From: Chryseobacterium sp.
GTDB lineage: Bacteria > Bacteroidota > Bacteroidia > Flavobacteriales > Weeksellaceae
Length of the DNA: 64,000 nt
Reading direction: 5' to 3'
Assembly: GCA_031277615.1 (NCBI GenBank)
Contig: JAITMC010000021.1
Location: forward strand, 35,592-99,591
Part shown: positions 25,488 to 33,137 of the stretch, in pieces
Numbering within the stretch: the stretch's first letter is position 1
Layout of the letters: each line of letters begins with the position of its first letter
Position numbers and translations under genes: made by a program
Notes under the pieces: model-generated
Told to the model about the DNA's origin: nothing
What the model saw: only the letters and a program-made list of their open reading frames with translations
Databases searched by the model: none

Positions 25488-26507
25488 ATGAAGATAAGCC
25501 AGATTACTTTTACCCGGTTTCTTGCGGCTATGGCCATTGTGATTTCCCACTTCAATAAAGATATGTTCCTGTATAAGATCGATTATATTTCAAATATCTT
25601 TCTGAAAGCGAATGTGGGGGTGAGCTATTTTTTTATCCTGTCAGGGTTTATTATGATTGTAGCTTATCATAAGAAGGAAAAGATAGAATACCTTGAGTAT
25701 TATAAAAACAGGTTTGCAAGAATTTATCCGTTGTATGTGCTTGGACTGCTGCTGTATCTGGTAACCCGGTATTCCGGTTTCAACAGTACCGATGCTGTTC
25801 TGTATCTTTTCGGATGGCAAAGCTGGATTCCCGGTAAAGCCATGGTCCTGAATTTTCCGGGATGGTCTATTTCCGTGGAATTTCTGTTTTATCTGATTTT
25901 TCCCTTACTGTATAATCATTTTTATTCAAAGAAAAATAAGAGTGTATGGGTGATGACAGGGCTGATCTGGATTGTTTCCCAGATTTTTTCACACCTGTAT
26001 GAAGCTTCTCCTTCTTATAAAGGTCCCCATACCGAAAGCCATGAATTTCTGTATTATTTTCCGCTGATGCACATTAATGAGTTTCTTGTAGGGAATCTTG
26101 CAGGACTTTTCTTTGTGAAGAATTTTAAGCAGAGAAATTATGATGTTCCGGTAGCTCTTATCTTTATTTCGGTTCTGCTGGCCCTCATCTTTGTCCCGCT
26201 CTTTTATCATAACGGATTGATGGCTGTTCTTTTTATCCCGCTTATTGTTTTAATCTCGATGAACAATGGTTTTCTCACCAGGCTGTTTTCTTTAAAACCG
26301 TTGGAATACCTTGGGGAAGCGAGCTATGCGGTGTATATTACCCATATTCCGGTCCTGTACATGGTAAGAGAAATCCTGAAAAAATACCAACTGAACAGTG
26401 ATGCCATATTCTGGATTTATATTCCTGTTCTGATCATCACCTCTATAATATTTTATCAATTGATTGAAAAACCATTGAGAGATTATCTGAAAAGGGTGAA
26501 AATCTGA
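25488..26507 (+). CDS. Membrane acyltransferase of the acyltransferase-3 (OafA/OatA) family
   Basis: A 339-residue multi-pass membrane protein. The N-terminus ITFTRFLAAMAIVISHFNKD carries the conserved Arg and the His needed for acyl transfer in this family. VGVSYFFILSGFIMIV and NRFARIYPLYVLGLLL are standard acyltransferase-3 segments. About ten membrane helices are expected. No SGNH domain is attached. It would move an acetyl group across the membrane onto the growing or finished glycan. It is separated from its neighbours by 142 and 185 bases, so it could be transcribed alone. Confidence 0.88.
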   Translation: MKISQITFTRFLAAMAIVISHFNKDMFLYKIDYISNIFLKANVGVSYFFILSGFIMIVAYHKKEKIEYLEYYKNRFARIYPLYVLGLLLYLVTRYSGFNSTDAVLYLFGWQSWIPGKAMVLNFPGWSISVEFLFYLIFPLLYNHFYSKKNKSVWVMTGLIWIVSQIFSHLYEASPSYKGPHTESHEFLYYFPLMHINEFLVGNLAGLFFVKNFKQRNYDVPVALIFISVLLALIFVPLFYHNGLMAVLFIPLIVLISMNNGFLTRLFSLKPLEYLGEASYAVYITHIPVLYMVREILKKYQLNSDAIFWIYIPVLIITSIIFYQLIEKPLRDYLKRVKI

Positions 26508-26529
26508 ACGATATTTTTATAAAAAAACA

Positions 26530-26537
26530 TATTTTTG
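26530..26537 (+). promoter_or_regulatory. -7 promoter box (TATTTTTG) before the MBOAT gene
   Basis: TATTTTTG lies 22 bases before a small open frame and 156 bases before the MBOAT start. It implies a long leader or a real small gene in front. Confidence 0.5.
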
Positions 26538-26558
26538 TGTAAACCGAAAACATTTACA

Positions 26559-26711
26559 ATGATTGAAATAACCCATATTCCCACCAAAAATAATAAGGTC
26601 TTTCCCGGATATAATCTGATATCCATGGCGACAGAACCTTCAGTGTTTCAGAAGAGGAAAAAATATACATCCCTAACTTCTAAATACTTTATATGTTATT
26701 CAATTCATTAG
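26559..26711 (+). CDS. Possible 50-residue leader peptide or gene remnant overlapping the MBOAT start
   Basis: An ATG 22 bases after a promoter box opens 50 codons (start MIEITHIPTKNNKVFPGYNL) and ends 19 bases inside the MBOAT gene in another frame. The product is not hydrophobic and not recognised. It could be a true small gene translationally coupled to the MBOAT gene, a leftover of a longer gene, or an unused frame. The promoter spacing is the only positive evidence. Confidence 0.3.
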   Translation: MIEITHIPTKNNKVFPGYNLISMATEPSVFQKRKKYTSLTSKYFICYSIH

Positions 26712-28126
26712 GGTTTCTGATTTTTTTGCCCATCGTATTTGGTCTTTACTGGTTTGTTTTCAATAAGAAATTTCAGCATCAGAACAGACTGCTGCTGCTT
26801 GCGAGTTTTTATTTTTATGCCTGCTGGGACTGGAGATTTCTTTTTTTGCTGATGTTTTCCATTGGTCTTGACTATGTATCCGGGATTAAAATAGAGAACA
26901 GTAAAAATAATAATGAGGCCAGATTCTGGCTTACTTTAAGTATTGTGATCAACCTTGGATTTTTAGGATTTTTCAAATATTATAACTTCTTTGTAGAAAG
27001 TTTTGCTGATCTCTTAAACAGTTTTGGATTCACGGTGAATGTTTGGCTTATCAATATTATACTGCCGGTAGGAATTTCTTTTTATACTTTTCACGGACTT
27101 TCCTATGTTATAGATGTTTATAAAAAAAGAATAAAAGCCGAGCGGAACTTTACGGATTATGCTGTTTTTGTAAGCTATTTTCCCCTGCTTGTTGCAGGGC
27201 CTATAGAAAGGGCAACCCATCTTCTTCCCCAGATCCAGAGAAAAAGAATTTTCAATTATGAACAGGCAGCAGATGGAATGCGCCAGATTCTTTGGGGGTT
27301 TTTCAAAAAAATGGTTATTGCAGATAATTGTGCTCCTCTGGTCAATGATATCTTTAACAATTATCAGACAGAAAATCCGGTAAATCTTGCAATAGGAGCT
27401 GTATTGTTTGCCTTTCAGATTTATGGAGATTTTTCAGGATACTCTGATATTGCATTAGGTGTCTCCAGATTATTTGGTATCGAATTACTTAAAAATTTTT
27501 CATTCCCCTACTTTTCAAGAGATATTGCAGAATTCTGGAGAAGGTGGCATATTTCGCTTTCATCGTGGTTCAGGGATTATCTCTATATTCCTTTAGGAGG
27601 AAGCAAAGGAGGACTGCCTATGAAGATCAGAAACACATTTATTATTTTTCTGGTTTCAGGCTTCTGGCATGGGGCAAATTGGACTTTTATTATATGGGGC
27701 GGACTCAATGCATTATATTTTATGCCCTTACTGATAATGAATAAAAACCGCCAGAATATTGAAGTAGCTGCCCAGGGAAGACTTTTGCCATCTGTAAAAG
27801 AAATTTTTCAGATGTTAATTACGTTTTCAGTTACCTGTATTGCGTGGATCTTTTTCAGGGCCGAATCTGTTTCTCAGGCTTATCATTATATCCTGAGAAT
27901 AAGCAGTCTTAAACTTTATTCCATACCTCATACTTTACCTGTGAAAGTATTGGCACTGATCGGCTTTATGATGATGGTGGAATGGATTAACAGAGAACAG
28001 TTTCATGGGTTGGAGATTAAAAGATATATGCCTTGGGTGAGACGGTTTTTTTATCTTGCAGTTATTTATATTATTCTTCGTTACGCTAGCTTCGGGAATA
28101 ATGAATTCATTTATTTTCAGTTTTAG
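26693..28126 (+). CDS. MBOAT-family O-acyltransferase (AlgI/DltB-like)
   Basis: A 477-residue integral membrane protein. MBOAT hallmarks: QIYGDFSGYSDIALGVSRLF, the amphipathic FWRRWHISLSSWFRDYLYIP and the catalytic His in SGFWHGANWTFIIWGG (about residue 326). AlgI-type proteins channel an acyl group across the inner membrane to a periplasmic partner that places it on a polysaccharide. The next gene, one base downstream, encodes such a partner. Length is normal for AlgI. Confidence 0.93.
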   Translation: MLFNSLGFLIFLPIVFGLYWFVFNKKFQHQNRLLLLASFYFYACWDWRFLFLLMFSIGLDYVSGIKIENSKNNNEARFWLTLSIVINLGFLGFFKYYNFFVESFADLLNSFGFTVNVWLINIILPVGISFYTFHGLSYVIDVYKKRIKAERNFTDYAVFVSYFPLLVAGPIERATHLLPQIQRKRIFNYEQAADGMRQILWGFFKKMVIADNCAPLVNDIFNNYQTENPVNLAIGAVLFAFQIYGDFSGYSDIALGVSRLFGIELLKNFSFPYFSRDIAEFWRRWHISLSSWFRDYLYIPLGGSKGGLPMKIRNTFIIFLVSGFWHGANWTFIIWGGLNALYFMPLLIMNKNRQNIEVAAQGRLLPSVKEIFQMLITFSVTCIAWIFFRAESVSQAYHYILRISSLKLYSIPHTLPVKVLALIGFMMMVEWINREQFHGLEIKRYMPWVRRFFYLAVIYIILRYASFGNNEFIYFQF

Positions 28127-28127
28127 C

Positions 28128-29045
28128 ATGAAGAAATTTTTATTTAAAATAGTACCTTATTTTACGGTTATACTTATTGTATTTGCAATACTTGGCTCTT
28201 ATGCAGATGGAAATACCGATGATGACTATATGCATTTTGCTGTGGAAAAACCTCAGAATATCATTTTAGGGGACTCCAGAGGAGCACAGGCAGTGGTTCC
28301 TTCCGTTCTCAAAGAAAAACTTGGCGTTCCGTTTGACAATTTTTCTTTAAATATTGTTTATTCCCCCTATGGACAGATTTATCTGAAGGCTTTAAAAAGA
28401 AAGCTGGATCCCGATACAAAAAACGGAATTTTTATTCTTACCGTCAGCCCGTGGAATCTTTCCCTGAATCATATTGTGAAGAAGAAAGAAGATTTTCCGG
28501 AAGAAAAATCACCGCTTAAGAATATGTATTTCTATAATATGTCGCCGAATTACGAATACCTGCTGAAAAACTATTCCCAAAGCTGGTTCAAAATATATAC
28601 TGAACGGGAAGAAGTAGGACGGTCCAATACCTTTCTGCATAAAGACGGGTGGATGGAAGTTCTGGTGGATATGAACAAAGATACGGTAGCCGCAAGAACC
28701 GCCTTGAAAACAAAAGAATACACTGCGATGATGGAGAATTACAGCATTTCGTCTGAGCGGATGAAGGCTTTAAATGACATCATCAGTTACCTTAAAGATA
28801 AAGGAACCGTGTATCTGGTACGTATTCCTACCTCCGAAAATCTTACCGATATAGAATCTGAAAAATTCCCTGAATTCAATGATCTGATGAATGATGTTTC
28901 CACGAAACATCAGGTGAAATATTATAATTTTGCCAATCAGTATAATGAGTTCGAATATACGGACGGAAACCATATGTACAGAGAGTCGGGTAAGATATTT
29001 ACTGCAAGGATTGCCGATTCTGTCCGCGCCGACCGTAAAAATTAA
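28128..29045 (+). CDS. SGNH-hydrolase-like O-acyltransferase partner (AlgX/AlgJ/DltD type)
   Basis: A 305-residue protein started at the ATG one base after the MBOAT stop; the longer open frame would run back through the MBOAT end. It has an N-terminal membrane anchor (FLFKIVPYFTVILIVFAILG), then the SGNH block I ILGDSRGAQAV with Ser50, and block V DGNHMYRESG with Asp279 and His282. Together they give a Ser-His-Asp triad on the periplasmic side. Paired with an MBOAT this is the AlgI-AlgJ/AlgX arrangement for O-acetylation. Its stop overlaps the stop of the convergent GT2 gene. Confidence 0.82.
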   Translation: MKKFLFKIVPYFTVILIVFAILGSYADGNTDDDYMHFAVEKPQNIILGDSRGAQAVVPSVLKEKLGVPFDNFSLNIVYSPYGQIYLKALKRKLDPDTKNGIFILTVSPWNLSLNHIVKKKEDFPEEKSPLKNMYFYNMSPNYEYLLKNYSQSWFKIYTEREEVGRSNTFLHKDGWMEVLVDMNKDTVAARTALKTKEYTAMMENYSISSERMKALNDIISYLKDKGTVYLVRIPTSENLTDIESEKFPEFNDLMNDVSTKHQVKYYNFANQYNEFEYTDGNHMYRESGKIFTARIADSVRADRKN

Positions 29046-29983
29046 AGAAGATAATTCCTGAAATTAATATTGTACAGGCCTGAACGGATGCTTGGATAGT
29101 CTGTGAAAAAGTATTTTAAAATCATTCCCCACTTTTTCAGAACAGGTGCATTCGCAATCTGAAAGCTCCGGTGCATTCTTCTGATATGCAGTTTTACAGG
29201 AAGAGGAATTTCCTCCTGAGCAGATGCCCAGTCATTCACTTCTTTCCAGAGCAATACCTTGGTTGTAGCAGGCTTTATAGATTTAGCTTCTACTTTAGTG
29301 ATTCTGTTATCTTCATGCACCCCTCTTATCGCAACAGCCTTATCTAAAATACCGGGATAAAGATCCAGATAATAAGAAAGACGGAAGAGGAATTCAGAAT
29401 CCTGATGAAGCCTTAAAGTAGTTTTGAATAAGGGGCTCATTTTTTTCATCAGCGGTTCTTTCCGGACGGTCAGGGCATCAATGCTGAAGAGCCCGAAACT
29501 GCCGCGCATATGCAGCTGTCCCGGAAAAACGTCTTTAGGGCTGTGTCTTTTATAAACGGTCGTTAATTTGTCCCTGTAAACATGGTAATACTGTTCTTTT
29601 GCTTTTTCCGAGTAATATTGTACACCAAGAGCTCCGTAAACTCCTTCTACGTTAGGATCTTTAAAAAGTTCTTTTTCAGCGTCAAAGCGATTGGGAAGGT
29701 AATAATCATCGGCATCCAGAAATGCAATAAAATCCCCTGTGGATTTTTCTATACCCAGATTTCTGCTGGGACCTGCGCCGTGATTCCCTTTATCCGGATG
29801 CTGAAAAAGCTTTACTCTTTCATGTTTTTCTGCAAGCCGTATACAGATGGGAAGCACATTATCGGGAGATTTATCTTCAACCAGGATGATCTCATATACC
29901 TCATCAAACTGAAGGGCAGATTCTACGGCCTGGGTAATAAATTTCTCCGCATTATAAACAGGAACGATAACCGAAATTTTCAT
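29042..29983 (-). CDS. Glycosyltransferase family 2, tandem array member 1
   Basis: A 313-residue GT-A enzyme beginning MKISVIVPVYNAEKFITQAV. A start at 30010 would lie inside the TATATTTG promoter box, so 29983 is used. Motifs: EIILVEDKSPDNVLPICIRL, the Asp-x-Asp region AFLDADDYYLPNRFDAEKEL and RLHQDSEFLFRLSYYLDLYP. The C-terminus is basic. It is closest to the next gene (30067-31020), sharing the segments EGVYGALGVQYYSEKAKEQY and GSFGLFSIDALTVR almost exactly. Last gene of the 23 kb minus-strand block. The array arose by tandem duplication; each copy may add a different residue. Confidence 0.88.
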   Translation of the reverse strand: MKISVIVPVYNAEKFITQAVESALQFDEVYEIILVEDKSPDNVLPICIRLAEKHERVKLFQHPDKGNHGAGPSRNLGIEKSTGDFIAFLDADDYYLPNRFDAEKELFKDPNVEGVYGALGVQYYSEKAKEQYYHVYRDKLTTVYKRHSPKDVFPGQLHMRGSFGLFSIDALTVRKEPLMKKMSPLFKTTLRLHQDSEFLFRLSYYLDLYPGILDKAVAIRGVHEDNRITKVEAKSIKPATTKVLLWKEVNDWASAQEEIPLPVKLHIRRMHRSFQIANAPVLKKWGMILKYFFTDYPSIRSGLYNINFRNYLL

Positions 29984-30007
29984 TTTGTGCACAGATTTTC
30001 CAAACAA

Positions 30008-30015
30008 CAAATATA
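30008..30015 (-). promoter_or_regulatory. -7 promoter box (TATATTTG) of the last GT2 gene of the array
   Basis: Minus-strand TATATTTG lies 24 bases upstream of the ATG at 29983, so this copy may be transcribed separately from the rest of the array. Confidence 0.5.
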
Positions 30016-30066
30016 ATGAAGTATAGAAAATAATGTGGGATCTTTATTGTATTTTAAAGTAGAATA

Positions 30067-31020
30067 TTATCTGGTCAAAGAAAATAATGAATGTTTGAAG
30101 TTGATGTTATACAATCCGGATCGGATGCTTCTGTAATCCGTAAGTAAATATTTGACTACCATTCCCCATTTGTGCAGCGTGGGAGCTTTGGCAATTTTAA
30201 AGCTGCGCTGCATTCTTCTGATATGAATTTTTACCGATTCAGGAATACGGTCTTCAGTGTGGGACCACCGGGTGACCTCATCCCATAGAAAAGCCCTTGA
30301 AATGGCCGGGTTGATAATGCCGGTGTCTACTTTGGTGATCCTGTTGTCTTCATGCACTCCTCTCATCGCTACCGCCTTATCTATGCTCCCTGGATAAAGA
30401 TCAAGATAGTAAGACAGCCTGAAGAGGAATTCTGTGTCTTCATGGAGCTTTAAAACGGGATTAAAAAATATCTGCATTTTTTCTATCAGAGAAGATCTGC
30501 GGATGGTAAGCGTATCGATACTGAAGAGTCCGAAACTGCCCCGCATGTGGAGCAGACCGGGGAAAACTTCACCAGGACTGTGCTTCTCATAAACCGTAGT
30601 AAGCCTGTCTCTGAATAGCTGGTAATATTGTTCTTTTGCCTTTTCCGAATAATAATGGACGCCTAAAGCACCATAAACACCCTCTACTTCAGGATTTTTA
30701 AAAAGCTCTTTTTCAGCATCAAATCGGTTGGAAAGAAAATAATCATCTGCATCAAGAAATGCAATGAAATCTCCTGTGGCTTTTTCTACTCCGAGATTCC
30801 TGCTGGCTGCGGCCCCGTGGTTTGCCTGATCGGGATGCTGATACAGATGTACCCGGTCATATTGTTCTGCAAGCTGGCGGCATACCTCCAGGGCATTGTC
30901 GGGAGACCGGTCTTCAACCAGAAGAACTTCGTAAACCTCGCTGAACTGCAGTGCCGATTCCACGGCTTGAGATACAAATTTTTCTGCATTGTACACGGGG
31001 ATAATTACTGAAATCTTCAT
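30067..31020 (-). CDS. Glycosyltransferase family 2, tandem array member 2
   Basis: A 317-residue GT-A enzyme beginning MKISVIIPVYNAEKFVSQAV; an ATG four codons earlier is an alternative start. Motifs: VLLVEDRSPDNALEVCRQLA, AFLDADDYFLSNRFDAEKEL and KLHEDTEFLFRLSYYLDLYP. Over most of its length it aligns without gaps to member 1, so this is the most recent duplication in the array. A 238-base AT-rich gap separates it from member 3, larger than the other gaps in the block. Confidence 0.88.
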   Translation of the reverse strand: MKISVIIPVYNAEKFVSQAVESALQFSEVYEVLLVEDRSPDNALEVCRQLAEQYDRVHLYQHPDQANHGAAASRNLGVEKATGDFIAFLDADDYFLSNRFDAEKELFKNPEVEGVYGALGVHYYSEKAKEQYYQLFRDRLTTVYEKHSPGEVFPGLLHMRGSFGLFSIDTLTIRRSSLIEKMQIFFNPVLKLHEDTEFLFRLSYYLDLYPGSIDKAVAMRGVHEDNRITKVDTGIINPAISRAFLWDEVTRWSHTEDRIPESVKIHIRRMQRSFKIAKAPTLHKWGMVVKYLLTDYRSIRSGLYNINFKHSLFSLTR

Positions 31021-31258
31021 TGTTGGGTACATTGTGTTTTTATCTGTTCCTTATTAAAATAGTATTGGGTTGGTTGAAGCTTTATAAGACAAAATAATAT
31101 AAAAAATACATCAAATACAACTGTAATAACGATTTTTAATATCAAAAATCATAGAAATAATTTCAGTTTAAAAATACATAAAATAAAATTAATTTTCATT
31201 TTTTAATGAAATATTATTGATTTGTTCTATTTGTAATCTAAAATAAAGAATTTAATAT

Positions 31259-32191
31259 TTATTGTGTGTAGGTGAATCTGTATTTTGTTTTTAGAATGTG
31301 CGGATCTTGAAGAATAGCCGTTAATAATCCTGTTAATTTGTTCAGTCCTTTTTTTTGTGAAAGCTCAAATGCCTTTTTCTGTAGCTGAATATGACGGGCT
31401 GCATCGGCATCCAATGTTATCTTTTTTGACCATTGAAACAGGGAATTCCAGAACAGAAACTGCCTTTGGTTATATTGCGGGGAATATTTCACAATTTTAG
31501 TGATCCTGTTGTCATCATGAATGCCTCTCATGGCTACCGGCTGATCTATAATTCCGGATTTAAGACGACAATGGTAAGCTAATTTGATAATGAAATCAGA
31601 ATCCTGGTGCAAACGCAAATCTTTATTGAAACGTAAGCCTTTGGACATAACGGAAGATCTTCTTATAGTGAGCGCATCCAGCGTGAAAAATGATCCGAAC
31701 TTTTGTGGAGTGAGTCCCAGCAGTCCTCTGAAAACTTCTTTTCCTTCTGCATGATAATTTACGGTTAAAAGATACTGGTCGTTGATATTGGATAAAAACT
31801 CTTTCTTCCCTTTTTCAGTGAGGTATTCTGTTCCGATAGCATTGAAAACGCCTTCTATGCCGGCATCTTTAAAAATTTCTTTTTCCGCATCAAACCGGTT
31901 GGGAAGAAAATAGTCATCAGAGTCCAGAAAGGCGATGAAATCTCCTGTGGCTTTTTCTATACCCAGATTCCGGCTGGCCCCGGCGCCATGGTTTCCTTTG
32001 TCGGGATGCTGATAAACCTGTACCCGTGGATCTTTTTGGCTAAGTTCCCGGCATACTTCCAGCGCATTGTCAGGAGACTGATCCTCTATGAGAATAATTT
32101 CCTTCACCTCGTCAAATTGCAAAGCCGATTCCACTGCTTTGGACACATACTTTTCTGCATTATATACAGGAATAATTACGGATATTTTCAT
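31259..32191 (-). CDS. Glycosyltransferase family 2, tandem array member 3
   Basis: A 310-residue GT-A enzyme beginning MKISVIIPVYNAEKYVSKAV. Motifs: EIILIEDQSPDNALEVCREL, AFLDSDDYFLPNRFDAEKEI and RLHQDSDFIIKLAYHCRLKS. It pairs best with member 4 through EGVFNAIGTEYLTEKGKKEF, VNYHAEGKEVFRGLLGLTP and QPVAMRGIHDDNRITKIVKY, which differ from members 1 and 2. It starts one base after the member 4 stop. Donor and acceptor unknown. Confidence 0.88.
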   Translation of the reverse strand: MKISVIIPVYNAEKYVSKAVESALQFDEVKEIILIEDQSPDNALEVCRELSQKDPRVQVYQHPDKGNHGAGASRNLGIEKATGDFIAFLDSDDYFLPNRFDAEKEIFKDAGIEGVFNAIGTEYLTEKGKKEFLSNINDQYLLTVNYHAEGKEVFRGLLGLTPQKFGSFFTLDALTIRRSSVMSKGLRFNKDLRLHQDSDFIIKLAYHCRLKSGIIDQPVAMRGIHDDNRITKIVKYSPQYNQRQFLFWNSLFQWSKKITLDADAARHIQLQKKAFELSQKKGLNKLTGLLTAILQDPHILKTKYRFTYTQ

Positions 32192-32192
32192 A

Positions 32193-33131
32193 TCAACGAT
32201 GATAATAGGTAAAGCGGTATTGCGTTCTTAATATTTCAGGGTTTTTCAGAATCTCCAGCAAAATATGGGCGTATTTACTCAACCCCATTTTCAAAGAAAG
32301 GTCAAAAGATTTATAAATAAGATAGATTCTTTTTTTATATTCACCCGGAAGATTCTGGGTTACAGCCCATTGATGTAATGCATTCCAATAAAGCTGTTTT
32401 CGCTGGTTATATTCAGGCGTATATCTTATAATTTTGGTAATTCTGTTGTTGTCATGAATTCCCCGCATTGCAATAGCCTGATCAATAATTCCTGTTTTCA
32501 GGTAGCAATGATAAGCCAGTCTGATGATAAATTCTGAATCCTGATGGACGCGTAATGTTTCCTTAAAACGCAGCTTTTGCCTATTCAGTGATGCTCTTCT
32601 TACAGTAAGGGAGTTAAGGTGAAAAGAAGTACCGAAAGTTTTAGGTGATAAGCTCAGAAGCCCACGGAAAACTTCTTCTCCTTCAGCCGGATAATTTACA
32701 GTACTGAGTGAAACTTCTTTAAATTTAGACTGAAATTCGTTCTTTCCTTTCTCTGTTAAATATTCTGTTCCAATCGCTCCGAAAACGCCTTCTGTTTTAG
32801 GATCTTTAAAAATTTCTTTTTCCGCTTCAAACCGGTTGGGCAGATAGAAATCGTCTGCATCCAGAAAAGCAATATATTCTTCTGATGCCATATCGATCCC
32901 TAAATTTCTTGAAGCTCCGGCACCCCGGTTTTCTCCGTTAGGGTGTTGGAAGAGTTTAACTCTGGGATTTTCAGCTGAAAGATTTCTGCCTATTGTAAGA
33001 GATTCGTCCGTAGATCTGTCTTCCACAAGAATAATTTCTTTTACTTCGTCAAACTGTAGCGCAGAGCCTACTGCTTTTTCTAAAAATTCAGCAGCGTTGT
33101 AAACAGGGATAATAACTGAAATATTCATCAT
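32193..33131 (-). CDS. Glycosyltransferase family 2, tandem array member 4
   Basis: A 312-residue GT-A enzyme (MMNISVIIPVYNAAEFLEKA; a second ATG follows directly). Motifs: EIILVEDRSTDESLTIGRNL, AFLDADDFYLPNRFEAEKEI and RVHQDSEFIIRLAYHCYLKT. It shares EGVFGAIGTEYLTEKGKNEF with member 3. It lies six bases after the asparagine-synthase-like gene, so the amidotransferase and the array are one transcript. The first of the four to be transcribed. Confidence 0.88.
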   Translation of the reverse strand: MMNISVIIPVYNAAEFLEKAVGSALQFDEVKEIILVEDRSTDESLTIGRNLSAENPRVKLFQHPNGENRGAGASRNLGIDMASEEYIAFLDADDFYLPNRFEAEKEIFKDPKTEGVFGAIGTEYLTEKGKNEFQSKFKEVSLSTVNYPAEGEEVFRGLLSLSPKTFGTSFHLNSLTVRRASLNRQKLRFKETLRVHQDSEFIIRLAYHCYLKTGIIDQAIAMRGIHDNNRITKIIRYTPEYNQRKQLYWNALHQWAVTQNLPGEYKKRIYLIYKSFDLSLKMGLSKYAHILLEILKNPEILRTQYRFTYYHR

Positions 33132-33137
33132 TATTCC

